In this document: positions 1 to 6,248 of the stretch, in pieces
Layout: every line of letters begins with the position of its first letter
Position numbering within the stretch: the stretch's first letter is position 1
Source: Actinospica sp035712985
GTDB taxonomy: Bacteria; Actinomycetota; Actinomycetes; Streptomycetales; Catenulisporaceae
DNA length: 13,563 nt
Assembly (NCBI GenBank): GCA_035712985.1
Contig: DASTAE010000201.1
Span: forward strand, 1 to 13,563
Direction of reading: 5' to 3'
Program-made: the position numbers and the translations under genes
Notes under the pieces: generated by a model
Told to the model about the DNA's origin: nothing
The model's database searches: none
The model's input: the letters and a program-made list of their open reading frames with translations, nothing else

Positions 1-119
1 GGCGAGCGAGGCGGCTAGGCGGTCGGGCGGTTGGGCGGCGAGCGGGGCGGCTAGGCGGTCGGGCGGTTGGGCGGCGAGCGAGGCGGTTAGGCGGTTGGGC
101 GGCGAGCGAGGCGGCTAGG
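1..119. repeat. G-rich tandem repeat abutting the lutC stop codon
   Basis: Two full 36-bp units (1-36 and 37-72, one mismatch at position 46) are followed by a 28-bp unit (73-100), which lacks one internal 8-bp sub-block and has one base change, and a partial unit (101-119). Each unit contains ggcgagcgaggcggctagg or a close variant, plus two 8-bp blocks of the type gggcggtt. Read on the minus strand, the array begins exactly at the TAG stop of lutC (115-117), and the equivalent triplet recurs as TAG, TAA or TAG in the other units. The array is cut by the window edge and may continue. The G-rich strand has many GG/GGG runs, so secondary structure is possible. It is probably a non-coding minisatellite in the lutC 3' region. 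Confidence 0.85.
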
Positions 120-903
120 TGGTGGCGAGGAGGATGACGTCGAGCCGTCGTGGTCCGTGCACCCCCTCGACGCGGTCGAGTTCGATGTCGCTGGTGGCCG
201 AGGGGCCGGCGATCCAGGTCTGCGGACGCGCGGGGTCCAGGGTGCCGCGCGCGAAGGCCTGCGGGACGGAGGCGACGACCTGGTCGGGGACGCGTACGAC
301 GCAGATGTGGTGGTCCGGGACGAGCGTGAGCATCCGACGACCTTGGCCCGGGCCACCGTCGAGCACGATCGTGCCGGTCTCGGCGATGGCGAGGGCGCAG
401 CCGCTGATCACGGAGTGGACTTCGTCGAGGCGGCGCGGGCTCAGGTCGGGCGAGTCCGGGACGCGGGTGACGGCGGTCGGGAGCGCGGTCAGCCAGGTGT
501 CGGGAAGCCCGTTCGGGATGGCGAGGCTGGTCGAGCCGTGCTCGGTCAGCAGCCGGGCGACGGCGTCCGGCAGTTCACTCTCGCTCGCGTGGTGGACGTG
601 GGCCCGGTAGTCGGCGAGGTTCTCGGCGAGCAGGTCGACGAGCTCGGCCTCAGTGCGGCTGCCGTGCTGCTGGAGATAGGCGCGTGGCAGGTCGGTGGGT
701 CGGTGGTCTTCCGGGACGCCGGTCCCGGTGCGGCTGTCCTGCTCCCGGAGGGGGGAATGTGGCGCATGCGTCGGTTCGTCCTTGGGGACGTCGGCCAGGG
801 CGCGGCGGATGCGGGCGAGGATCTCCTCGCGGGCGGTCGTGGCGCTGGCGGCGTCTGCGGGGTTCGTGGCGCCGGCGGTGGGGTTTTCGGGGTTCGTGGT
901 CAT
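115..903 (-). CDS. lutC: LutC-like lactate utilization protein (LUD domain)
   Basis: This 262-residue cytoplasmic protein is the third component of the LutABC system, which oxidises L-lactate to pyruvate. The LUD domain fills the C-terminal two thirds. Visible hallmarks are the run AIAETGTIVLDGGPGQGR at about 173-189 and the family-typical GPSATSDIELDRVEGVHGPR at 233-252. The first 75 residues are low-complexity and probably variable. A GTG at 922-924 extends the frame by seven residues, but I chose the ATG at 901-903. It has an AAGGAG site 8 nt upstream and shares an ATGA overlap with the lutB stop, which implies translational coupling. A tandem repeat starts at the stop codon. Assignment to LutC rests on the domain and on the gene order lutA-lutB-lutC; other LUD proteins exist, but the context makes this firm. 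Confidence 0.93.
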   Translation of the reverse strand: MTTNPENPTAGATNPADAASATTAREEILARIRRALADVPKDEPTHAPHSPLREQDSRTGTGVPEDHRPTDLPRAYLQQHGSRTEAELVDLLAENLADYRAHVHHASESELPDAVARLLTEHGSTSLAIPNGLPDTWLTALPTAVTRVPDSPDLSPRRLDEVHSVISGCALAIAETGTIVLDGGPGQGRRMLTLVPDHHICVVRVPDQVVASVPQAFARGTLDPARPQTWIAGPSATSDIELDRVEGVHGPRRLDVILLATT

Positions 904-2321
904 CGGTGGGTCTCCTTCCACCACTGGCGGAAGGTCTGTTTCGGCAGTTCGGGCAGGTCTCTGGAGTCGGTCCAGGCTTTGGCCACCAGGGGGGCGACGG
1001 TCGGCTGGATGCGTCTGGTGGCGAGGGCTGCGGTCTCGGCCAGGCGGTAGGCGGTGGGGTGGGTCATCGCGTAGGTGGCGGCCTTCATGGCGGCGCGTTC
1101 GGCGCGGTGGCCGGGTTCGGTGTCGGTGACGCGGGCGCGCAGGTGGACGAGGACCTCGGGGATGTCGATGGCGACGGGGCAGACCTCGTAGCAGGCGCCG
1201 CAGAGGGACGAGGCGTAGGGGAGCGAGGCGTCGAGTTCGGTCGCGGTGCCGCGTAGTTGGGGGGTGAGGATGGCGCCGATGGGGCCGGGGTAGGCGGAGC
1301 CGTAGGCGTGGCCGCCGGCGCGTTCATAGACGGGGCAGACGTTCAGGCAGGCGGAGCAGCGGATGCAGCGCAGGGCCTGGCGGCCGACGGTGTCGGCGAG
1401 GGTGTCGGTGCGGCCGTTGTCGAGCAGGACGAGGTGGAAGCTGCTGGGGCCGTCGCCCTCGGTGGTGCCGGTCCACGTGGTCGTGTACGGGTTCATCCGC
1501 TCGGCGGTGGAGGAGCGGGGCAGGAGTTGGAGGAAGACCTCGAGGTCGGCGAAGGTCGGGATGATCTTCTCGATGCCGACCACGGAGATCAGGGTCTCGG
1601 GCAGGGTCAGGCACATGCGGCCGTTGCCCTCGGATTCCAGGACGACGAGGGTGCCGGTCTCGGCGATCATGAAGTTGGCGCCGGAGATCGCGACCTTGGC
1701 GCGCAGGAACTTCTCGCGCAGGTGCAGGCGGGCCGCTTCAGCCAGTTCGGCGGGCGTGTCGCTCAAGCCCTCCGGCGCCGGGCGGCCCCAGTCGGCCATG
1801 TGCTCGGTGAAGATGTCCCGGATCTCGCTGCGGTTTCGGTGGATCGCGGGCACGAGGATGTGCGAGGGGCGGTCCTCGCCGAGTTGCACGATCAGCTCGG
1901 CCAGGTCGGTCTCGTAGGCGGTGATTCCTTCCGCGGCGAGTGCTTCGTTGAGCCCGATCTCCTGGGTGGCCATGGATTTGACCTTGACGACCTCGGTCTC
2001 CCCGGTGGCCTTGACCAGGTCCGCGACGATCCGGTCGGCTTCGGCGGCGTCGCGGGCCCAGTGGACGTGGCCGCCTGCCTCGGTGACCCTTGTCTCCAGT
2101 TGCAGGAGGTAGGTGTCCAGGTGGCGCAGTGTCTGATCCTTGATCGCCTTGCCGGCGGCCCGGAGCTGCGGCCAGTCCTCGAGCTCGGTGACGGCCGCGG
2201 CGCGCTTGTCGCGGATCGTGTGGGTGGCGCGGGTCAGGTTGGCGCGAAGCTGGGTGTCCCGCGTCGCGATGCGGGCGGCGGCGGGGAAGGAGGGCATGCC
2301 GAGGTAGGTTCCGCCGCTCAT
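900..2321 (-). CDS. lutB: LutB-like lactate utilization iron-sulfur protein
   Basis: This 473-residue protein has the LutB architecture: an N-terminal LUD domain (about 65-300, with ISGANFMIAETGTLVVLESEGNG-type sequence), then a ferredoxin-like segment. The first cysteine cluster is C319-x2-C322-x2-C325-x3-C329-P, and the second is C374-x2-C377-x3-C381-P; together these can hold two [4Fe-4S] clusters. A short C-terminal segment ending in PKQTFRQWW follows. It probably passes electrons from lactate within the LutABC complex. The open frame extends upstream to about 2558, but that extension lies inside lutA. The ATG at 2319-2321 overlaps the lutA stop as ATGA and has a perfect AGGAGG site 7 nt upstream, so it is the start. 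The 3' end overlaps lutC in the same way. Length and motif order are normal for the family. Confidence 0.95.
   Translation of the reverse strand: MSGGTYLGMPSFPAAARIATRDTQLRANLTRATHTIRDKRAAAVTELEDWPQLRAAGKAIKDQTLRHLDTYLLQLETRVTEAGGHVHWARDAAEADRIVADLVKATGETEVVKVKSMATQEIGLNEALAAEGITAYETDLAELIVQLGEDRPSHILVPAIHRNRSEIRDIFTEHMADWGRPAPEGLSDTPAELAEAARLHLREKFLRAKVAISGANFMIAETGTLVVLESEGNGRMCLTLPETLISVVGIEKIIPTFADLEVFLQLLPRSSTAERMNPYTTTWTGTTEGDGPSSFHLVLLDNGRTDTLADTVGRQALRCIRCSACLNVCPVYERAGGHAYGSAYPGPIGAILTPQLRGTATELDASLPYASSLCGACYEVCPVAIDIPEVLVHLRARVTDTEPGHRAERAAMKAATYAMTHPTAYRLAETAALATRRIQPTVAPLVAKAWTDSRDLPELPKQTFRQWWKETHR
912..917 (-). promoter_or_regulatory. lutC: Ribosome binding site fixing the lutC start
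   Basis: AAGGAG on the minus strand lies 8 nt before the ATG at 901-903. It favours that start over the in-frame GTG at 922-924, which lies upstream of this site. Confidence 0.8.
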
Positions 2322-3043
2322 GAGGCTGCCTCCTGGTAGGGGGTGTCCTGGGTGGCGGCCAGCACTTCGGCGAGATGCAGGGTCTTGATCGGGGCCTGGG
2401 CGCGGCGGGCGGTGCCGCCGATGTGCATCAGGCAGGAGTTGTCCGCGGCGATCAGGTATTCGGCGCCGCTCTCGACCGCGTGCGCCACCTTGTCGGCGCC
2501 CATCGCGGCCGAGACATCGGGGTTCTTCACCGAGAAGGTCCCGCCGAAGCCGCAGCACTCCTGCGCGCCCGGCAGTTCGACCAGCTCCAATCCCTCGACC
2601 CGGCTCAGCAGCCGGGTCGGCCGGTCGCCCAGCTTGAGCAGCCGTGAGGAGTGACAGGTCGGATGATAAGCGACCTTGTGCGGGAAGAAGGCGCCCACAT
2701 CCTCGGTCTCGAGGACGTCGAGCAGGTACTCGGTCAGCTCGTGGACCGGCGGCGGCTCCGCGCTGCCGAGCAGCTTCGGATGCACGTCCCGGATGAAGGC
2801 CCCGCAGGAGCCGGACGGCACCACGATCGCGTCATAGCCCCGGAAATCGCGCGCGAACTTCTCGGCGAGCGGCTTGGCCTCGGCCGGATAGCCGGTGTTG
2901 TACTGCATCTGGCCGCAGCAGGTCTGCGCCTCGGGGAAGTCGACCTCGACTCCGAGCCGCTCCAGCACCCGGACCGCGGCGATCCCGGTATTCGGAAAGG
3001 CCACGTCGTTGACGCACGTGACGAACAGGGCGATCCTCGGCAT
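2318..3043 (-). CDS. lutA: LutA-like lactate utilization protein, CCG-domain Fe-S subunit
   Basis: This 241-residue protein starts MPRIALFVTC, as is usual for LutA and the related glycolate oxidase subunit family. It has two cysteine-rich CCG domains. The first has C10, C42-C43-G44 and C80; the second has C130, C163-C164-G165 and C204. These domains bind iron-sulfur clusters or interact with heterodisulfide-type cofactors. It is the first gene of lutABC in the direction of transcription. An ATG at 3065-3067 would add eight residues (MNRGDRAA) but has no ribosome site. The ATG at 3041-3043 has GAGGGG about 11 nt upstream and gives the family-typical N-terminus. No lactate permease or FadR-type lut regulator lies within this window. 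Confidence 0.93.
   Translation of the reverse strand: MPRIALFVTCVNDVAFPNTGIAAVRVLERLGVEVDFPEAQTCCGQMQYNTGYPAEAKPLAEKFARDFRGYDAIVVPSGSCGAFIRDVHPKLLGSAEPPPVHELTEYLLDVLETEDVGAFFPHKVAYHPTCHSSRLLKLGDRPTRLLSRVEGLELVELPGAQECCGFGGTFSVKNPDVSAAMGADKVAHAVESGAEYLIAADNSCLMHIGGTARRAQAPIKTLHLAEVLAATQDTPYQEAAS
2329..2334 (-). promoter_or_regulatory. lutB: Ribosome binding site fixing the lutB start
   Basis: A perfect AGGAGG on the minus strand lies 7 nt before the lutB ATG (2319-2321) and inside the last codons of lutA. It rules out the longer open frame that begins inside lutA. Confidence 0.85.
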
Positions 3044-3102
3044 CGCGGCTCGATCCCCTCGATTCATCGGAGGTTTAGTCTCTCGCTGTGATGCTACTGT
3101 GC

Positions 3103-3117
3103 CCCGCCGACAGCGGG
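3103..3117 (-). terminator. Weak hairpin downstream of the NlpC/P60 gene
   Basis: The 70-95 bp between the hydrolase stop (3138) and lutA contain a small inverted repeat, cccgc / gcggg, with loop cgaca. It lies about 20 nt past the stop codon on the minus strand. The stem is only 5 bp and there is no T-run, so it may or may not stop transcription before lutA. The same interval must also carry the lut promoter if lutABC is transcribed independently; I could not pick a convincing -35/-10 pair there. Confidence 0.25.
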
Positions 3118-3137
3118 CCAGGCCCCTCGACGACTTC

Positions 3138-4193
3138 TTAGCCTCCGAGCGCCGTGGTGGGAAGGATTCGCCTGACCGCGGTGATCGGCATCATGTTCCA
3201 CGCGCCGTACTGGATCCGCTGGCCGGTGGTCGGCGCGTGGATGACCAGGCCGTTTCCCACGTACATGGCCACGTGCGCGCCGTCGAGGTAGAAGATCAGG
3301 TCACCGGGCTGCAGAGCTGAGAGCTCCGGCTGCACCGCCTGGCCCGCGTTGATCTGATCCCACGTCACCCGCGGCAGCTGGATGCCCGCCGCCGCCCACG
3401 CCGCCTGCACGAGCCCCGAGCAGTCGTAGCTCGGGTCCCCGGTGCCGCCCCACTCGTACCAGAGGCCGAGCTTCGACTCGACGAAGTCGATCGCCGTCGC
3501 CGCGCGCCCGGTCGGCATCGGCAGCGCCGCGATCTCCTGCGGGGTCACGCCCGAGTAGTCCAGCAGGAACTGCTGGGCCGACGTCAGCTGGTCCAGCAGC
3601 GCCTGCGCCTGCTGCTCCTCGGCCAGGATCTGCGCGCGGGCCGCCGCCGCCCGCGACTCCTCGGCGGCCTGCTGCTGCATCGCCTGCGCGGCCTGCGCCT
3701 GGAACTGGGTGAGCTCCTGCTGCTGCTGCAGAACCGTCCGCAGGCCCACGGACTCGCCACGGCCGAGCGCCTGCAGGCTCGCCGCGCGCTGCAGGAACTC
3801 GTCGGGCTGCTGCGCGAACATCAACTGCAGGGTCGGATCCACGCCGCTGCCGCGGTACTGCGATTCCGCCAACTGGCCGAGGGATGCGTAGTACTTGTTC
3901 ACCTGCTGCTGAATCGTCGAGCTCTCCGCCTGGATCGCGTCGACCTTCTGCTGCAGCAGCGCCATCTGCTGCGTCGCCGCGTCGTACCGCTGCGTGGCGG
4001 TCTCCGACTGCGCGCGCAGGCTCTGCACCTCCGCTGTGACGGATTCCACGCTCACGGCGTGGGCCGTCGTCGGGACGCACACCCCGGCGACCGCCCCCAC
4101 CACCGCGGCCCCCGAGGTGACTGTGCACACGCCGCGCGCGCCGCGTGTCGCGTTCGGCCTGGTCAAGCCTTTCGTCCGTTTGTGGGACACCAT
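3138..4193 (-). CDS. Secreted coiled-coil NlpC/P60 peptidoglycan hydrolase
   Basis: This 351-residue exported cell-wall hydrolase is of the RipA/DL-endopeptidase kind. A long, basic N-terminus leads into a hydrophobic signal segment (about 25-46), with a likely signal peptidase cut after AHA at 44-46. Residues about 48-112 and 150-210 are Gln/Ala-rich coiled coils typical of actinobacterial NlpC/P60 proteins, where they restrain or position the enzyme. The catalytic NlpC/P60 domain occupies about 230-345. Its triad candidates are C258 in DCSGL, H307 in HVAMYVG and H319 in VIHAP, all present. Such enzymes cut the gamma-D-Glu-diamino acid bond in stem peptides during growth and division. The start ATG at 4191-4193 has only a weak GGAG about 12 nt upstream. 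The gene is divergent from 4563-4955 and has no obvious link to lutABC downstream. Confidence 0.92.
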   Translation of the reverse strand: MVSHKRTKGLTRPNATRGARGVCTVTSGAAVVGAVAGVCVPTTAHAVSVESVTAEVQSLRAQSETATQRYDAATQQMALLQQKVDAIQAESSTIQQQVNKYYASLGQLAESQYRGSGVDPTLQLMFAQQPDEFLQRAASLQALGRGESVGLRTVLQQQQELTQFQAQAAQAMQQQAAEESRAAAARAQILAEEQQAQALLDQLTSAQQFLLDYSGVTPQEIAALPMPTGRAATAIDFVESKLGLWYEWGGTGDPSYDCSGLVQAAWAAAGIQLPRVTWDQINAGQAVQPELSALQPGDLIFYLDGAHVAMYVGNGLVIHAPTTGQRIQYGAWNMMPITAVRRILPTTALGG

Positions 4194-4437
4194 CGCGCCA
4201 CTGCTCCAGACAGGGTAGAGGCCGAAGGGGGCGGGGACGCCGCTCGGCCGAATACCGCGACACCTTACGCTCCGAGTGACCGTATGGCCGCGCAGGGTGA
4301 TGGCCGCTTTGCCGGATCGTTACCGCTCTATCGCCCTTTCGTCGCCACTCGCCCGTTTTCTTCGCACCGTTCGGGGTACGGCGGGCCTGGTGGCGCGCAT
4401 GGGCTGGCCGAACGGACCCCGCTCGGGGAAAAATTCA

Positions 4438-4466
4438 GCGACAGGGCGGACCCGGCCCCCTAGAAT
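4438..4466 (+). promoter_or_regulatory. Candidate housekeeping-type promoter for the small gene
   Basis: GCGACA (4438-4443) and TAGAAT (4461-4466) are separated by exactly 17 nt. TAGAAT is close to the -10 element preferred by the principal sigma factor of actinobacteria, and the -35 matches TTGACA at four of six bases. It would start transcription near 4473, about 90 nt before the ATG at 4563. An inverted repeat GAATC-ttc-GATTC (4463-4475) overlaps the -10 and start site and could be an operator. Confidence 0.45.
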
Positions 4467-4491
4467 CTTCGATTCAGTGAGACAAACCGTA

Positions 4492-4508
4492 CGCTCAGCC
4501 CATGAGCG
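4492..4508 (+). promoter_or_regulatory. Inverted repeat in the leader of the small gene
   Basis: CGCTCA-gccca-TGAGCG is a perfect 6-bp stem with a 5-nt loop, in the predicted 5' untranslated leader. It could be an RNA hairpin or a protein-binding site; the sequence does not decide between them. Confidence 0.35.
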
Positions 4509-4562
4509 GATATTTGACAACCAGAACCCGCTCCCCAGCGAATCAGTACCACGGAGGCATCC

Positions 4563-4955
4563 ATGTCGGCACAGGCGATTTCCGCGGCAGGCCCAGCGCC
4601 TACCCCTGTGCCTCCCTGCCGGCCGTCCCGTTCCCGGCCGCGGCGGTTGACCGCCGCCGAGGCCGCCGAGACGCCCGAGCCGATGGACGACGGACTCGGC
4701 TGGACCGAGCCGGAGATCGCCGAGCTCGCCCGCCTCGCGCCGGGACTGCTGCCCGGCCGCATAATGACCTGCGATCCGGTCGGCGCCCTGGTGCTGACCG
4801 AACTCGGCGCCACCGCGGCCACCTACTGCGCCACGCTGCTCCTCGCCGCCACCCGCGCCCGCTCCGCCGGACGCCTGTGGCCCAAGCCGGGCGACCGCGT
4901 CGCCCTGCGCCGGTGGCCGGACGGTCCGGTCACGGTCGAGGGCGTCGTCGCCTAG
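4563..4955 (+). CDS. Small uncharacterised protein (130 aa)
   Basis: This is the only plus-strand gene in the window. I do not recognise a family. The start has GGAGG (4553-4557) 5 nt before the ATG. Composition looks like a real protein: a Pro/Arg-rich, disordered first 28 residues, then a folded-looking acidic and hydrophobic part. That part has a helix TAAEAAETPEPMDD, the segment WTEPEIAELARLAPGLLPG (47-65), a hydrophobic Ala/Leu-rich helix at about 73-98, and a small beta-rich end with GDRVALRRWPDGPVTVEGVV. It has two lone cysteines in this part (C70, C89). There is no signal peptide. The end resembles a short SH3-like or PRC-like barrel, but this is only an impression. It is divergent from the hydrolase and convergent with the membrane protein gene, ending in a shared hairpin. 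Other frames here are longer but look like shadows. Confidence 0.72.
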   Translation: MSAQAISAAGPAPTPVPPCRPSRSRPRRLTAAEAAETPEPMDDGLGWTEPEIAELARLAPGLLPGRIMTCDPVGALVLTELGATAATYCATLLLAATRARSAGRLWPKPGDRVALRRWPDGPVTVEGVVA

Positions 4956-4983
4956 CGCGATCCATCCTTTCCCCGAACGTCGA

Positions 4984-5022
4984 AGAGCCCCCCACCCGAT
5001 CCACCGCGGGTGCAGGGGCTCT
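4984..5022. terminator. Bidirectional two-part hairpin between convergent genes
   Basis: The outer stem AGAGCCCC (4984-4991) pairs with GGGGCTCT (5015-5022). The inner stem CACCCG (4993-4998) pairs with CGGGTG (5007-5012) around an 8-nt loop. Only one base bulges on one side and two on the other. It lies 28 nt after the stop of the plus-strand gene and 45 nt past the stop of the minus-strand gene, so it can serve both. No T-run is present, as is usual for high-GC actinobacterial terminators. Confidence 0.75.
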
Positions 5023-5067
5023 CGGCGTCGCAGGGGCCTGTCGGTCGCCCGGCGCGTGCTCCGGCGC

Positions 5068-5541
5068 TTACTTGTGCGTCGAGCTCTGCACGACGCCGCC
5101 CCACGCGGCCCGCGCGCCGGAGTCGCCGACCTGGACGACGCGCACCATGCAGATGGCGCTGGCGCCGATGGCGAGCGCGGCGATCACCACCATGGCCGCG
5201 TGGTGGTCCGCGAAGCCGCGCTTCTCGGCCAGCACGAGCGCCAGCGCGAGGACGGCCACCGCGGCGACGAACCAGACCAGCGTGTTGCCCAGGGACTTGT
5301 GCTGCGCCGCGACGGCCTGCAGGTACGTGTTGTGGTTGTAGAGCTGGTCGCCCGCGAGCTTCGTGGCGTACGTGACCGGCACCATGACCACGGCGAGCGC
5401 CGCCACCCACCAGCCGAACCTGCGCCGCCACGCCGGGCGGATCGCGATGGCCAGGGTGAGTAAGCAGGCCAACGGAATGCCGACCACCGTCGCGTGGATG
5501 ATCAAAACGTGCGTGGGCAGTCCGAACACGGTGTACGGCAT
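5068..5541 (-). CDS. DUF2231-type four-helix membrane protein
   Basis: This 157-residue integral membrane protein has four hydrophobic segments at about 12-34, 45-63, 86-105 and 114-134. The N-terminus TVFGLPTHVLIIHA carries two histidines (H11, H16), and the end VQVGDSGARAAWG resembles the C-terminal signature of DUF2231 proteins. H70, H81 and the pair H113-H114 are further candidate ligands near membrane faces. The biochemical role of the family is not established; conserved membrane histidines would suit metal or haem binding, but that is inference. The ATG at 5539-5541 has an AGGAAG-type site about 9 nt upstream. A 72-bp gap with paired direct repeats separates it from the upstream DUF2087 gene, so it probably has its own promoter. 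Confidence 0.85.
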   Translation of the reverse strand: MPYTVFGLPTHVLIIHATVVGIPLACLLTLAIAIRPAWRRRFGWWVAALAVVMVPVTYATKLAGDQLYNHNTYLQAVAAQHKSLGNTLVWFVAAVAVLALALVLAEKRGFADHHAAMVVIAALAIGASAICMVRVVQVGDSGARAAWGGVVQSSTHK

Positions 5542-5574
5542 CTTGGGCGCTTCCTCATTTGGTGTATCGACTCA

Positions 5575-5624
5575 CGGTTCAACGTGCAACAACGTATGAC
5601 TCGATCATTCGGTTCAAACGTGCA
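5575..5624. promoter_or_regulatory. Paired direct repeats, putative operator
   Basis: CGGTTCAACGTGCA (5575-5588) recurs as CGGTTCAAACGTGCA (5610-5624), differing by one inserted A. Their starts are 35 bp apart. They lie 34 to 83 bp upstream of the DUF2231 gene start, and the second copy overlaps the last codons of the DUF2087 gene. An imperfect inverted repeat (ATCGACTCA near 5565 with TGACTCGAT near 5597) also frames part of this interval. A site for a transcription factor controlling the membrane protein gene is the simplest reading. Confidence 0.5.
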
Positions 5625-6198
5625 CGGTACCGCCGCTGCGCCAATAGAAGCCGTCCTCACGGGAAAGGAACGCCGAATCGATAAGGTAGCGGCGAAGCGC
5701 GGCGTAGTCCGGGTAGAGGTCGCGCAGCACCATGTTGACCTCGGCCTCGGCGTAGCGGGTGCCGGGCTCGAAGGCCTGGGCGATCTCCTCGAGCACGATC
5801 TGCCGTTTGGCGAACTTCTCCGGCAGGTAGACGAGCCTGCCGTTCTGGAAGCAGTTGAGCAGCACGGACAGCCGGGCCGGGTCCGTGGTCGAGAAGGCCT
5901 TGGCGGCCGCCTCGTCGCGCTGCCTGCTGAGCTCGCTGAGCGTCCGCCGGAAGGTCTCCGGGGACGCCGCGTAGCCCTCCTCGCCCACCCGCCGGGCCAG
6001 CCCGACCGCCGTCAGGTTGGCCAGCGCGCGACGGACCTCCGAAGCGCCGATGCCCGCCGCCGCGCCCAGCTGACCTTCCGTCAGCCCCTCGGGCGGGTCG
6101 GCGAGCACCAGGGCCGAGAAGACCCGCAGCTTCGCGGTGTCGGCGAGCACGGCGACGAGTTCGCGCGGGTCCGGAACCCGCTGATCGTTGTCCTCCAT
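5614..6198 (-). CDS. Winged-helix DUF2087 protein, putative transcriptional regulator
   Basis: This 194-residue protein has two parts. Residues about 10-78 resemble a winged helix-turn-helix of the ArsR kind (ADTAKLRVFSALVLADPPEG, then LTEGQLGAAAGIGASEVRRALANL). Residues about 118-187 match DUF2087, with its typical GRLVYLPEKFAKRQIVLEEIA, FEPGTRYAEAEVN and the closing LSREDGFYWRSGG. Members are thought to be regulators, but ligands are unknown to me. Two starts are possible. The ATG at 6196-6198 begins a normal family-like N-terminus but has no clear ribosome site. A GTG at 6250-6252 adds 18 residues and overlaps the GH3 stop as GTGA. I prefer the ATG because the extra residues look like translated spacer. 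It follows the GH3 gene closely and may be co-transcribed, making it a candidate regulator of the uptake operon. Confidence 0.87.
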   Translation of the reverse strand: MEDNDQRVPDPRELVAVLADTAKLRVFSALVLADPPEGLTEGQLGAAAGIGASEVRRALANLTAVGLARRVGEEGYAASPETFRRTLSELSRQRDEAAAKAFSTTDPARLSVLLNCFQNGRLVYLPEKFAKRQIVLEEIAQAFEPGTRYAEAEVNMVLRDLYPDYAALRRYLIDSAFLSREDGFYWRSGGTVHV

Positions 6199-6248
6199 AC
6201 CGGCGGAGCCTAATTGAGCCCGTCGCCAGGACGCAGGGGGTTTTCCGC

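Larger units (their letters stand above)
4194..4562. other. 369-bp divergent intergenic region
   Basis: This spacer lies between the NlpC/P60 gene (minus) and the small gene (plus). No convincing reading frame is present, and the GC content is locally lower around 4320-4370 and 4430-4530. On the plus strand it holds a candidate sigma-70-type promoter (4438-4466), an inverted repeat at the expected start point (4463-4475), a 6-bp hairpin in the leader (4492-4508) and the ribosome site (4553-4557). On the minus side I see two direct TCGCCC hexamers at 4331-4336 and 4349-4354 but no clear promoter. I looked for a cyclic-di-AMP riboswitch, which often precedes NlpC/P60 genes in actinobacteria, and did not recognise one. 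Confidence 0.6.

Noticed and set aside
1..119. Possible CRISPR array
   Set aside because: Units are contiguous with no unique spacers, sub-units are 8 bp, and no cas gene is nearby.
1257..2339. 360-codon plus-strand open frame
   Set aside because: Gly/Asp/Val-rich shadow of lutB without a ribosome site or domain.
2322..2558. Longer N-terminus for lutB
   Set aside because: It lies within lutA in another frame, and the ATGA start with AGGAGG at 2319-2334 is far better.
4194..4440. Cyclic-di-AMP (ydaO-type) riboswitch upstream of the NlpC/P60 gene
   Set aside because: This is a known actinobacterial arrangement, so I looked for it, but the conserved core segments were not recognisable in the minus-strand leader. 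A covariance-model search would settle it.
4514..4519. Perfect TTGACA as a -35 element for the small gene
   Set aside because: No acceptable -10 hexamer lies 16-19 nt downstream, and the pair at 4438-4466 is better spaced.
4502..5341. 279-codon plus-strand open frame spanning the small gene and the membrane protein gene
   Set aside because: It lies in a different frame from the well-supported 4563-4955 gene, runs through the terminator hairpin and into an antisense gene, and its translation is Arg/Pro/Ala-rich with no domain.
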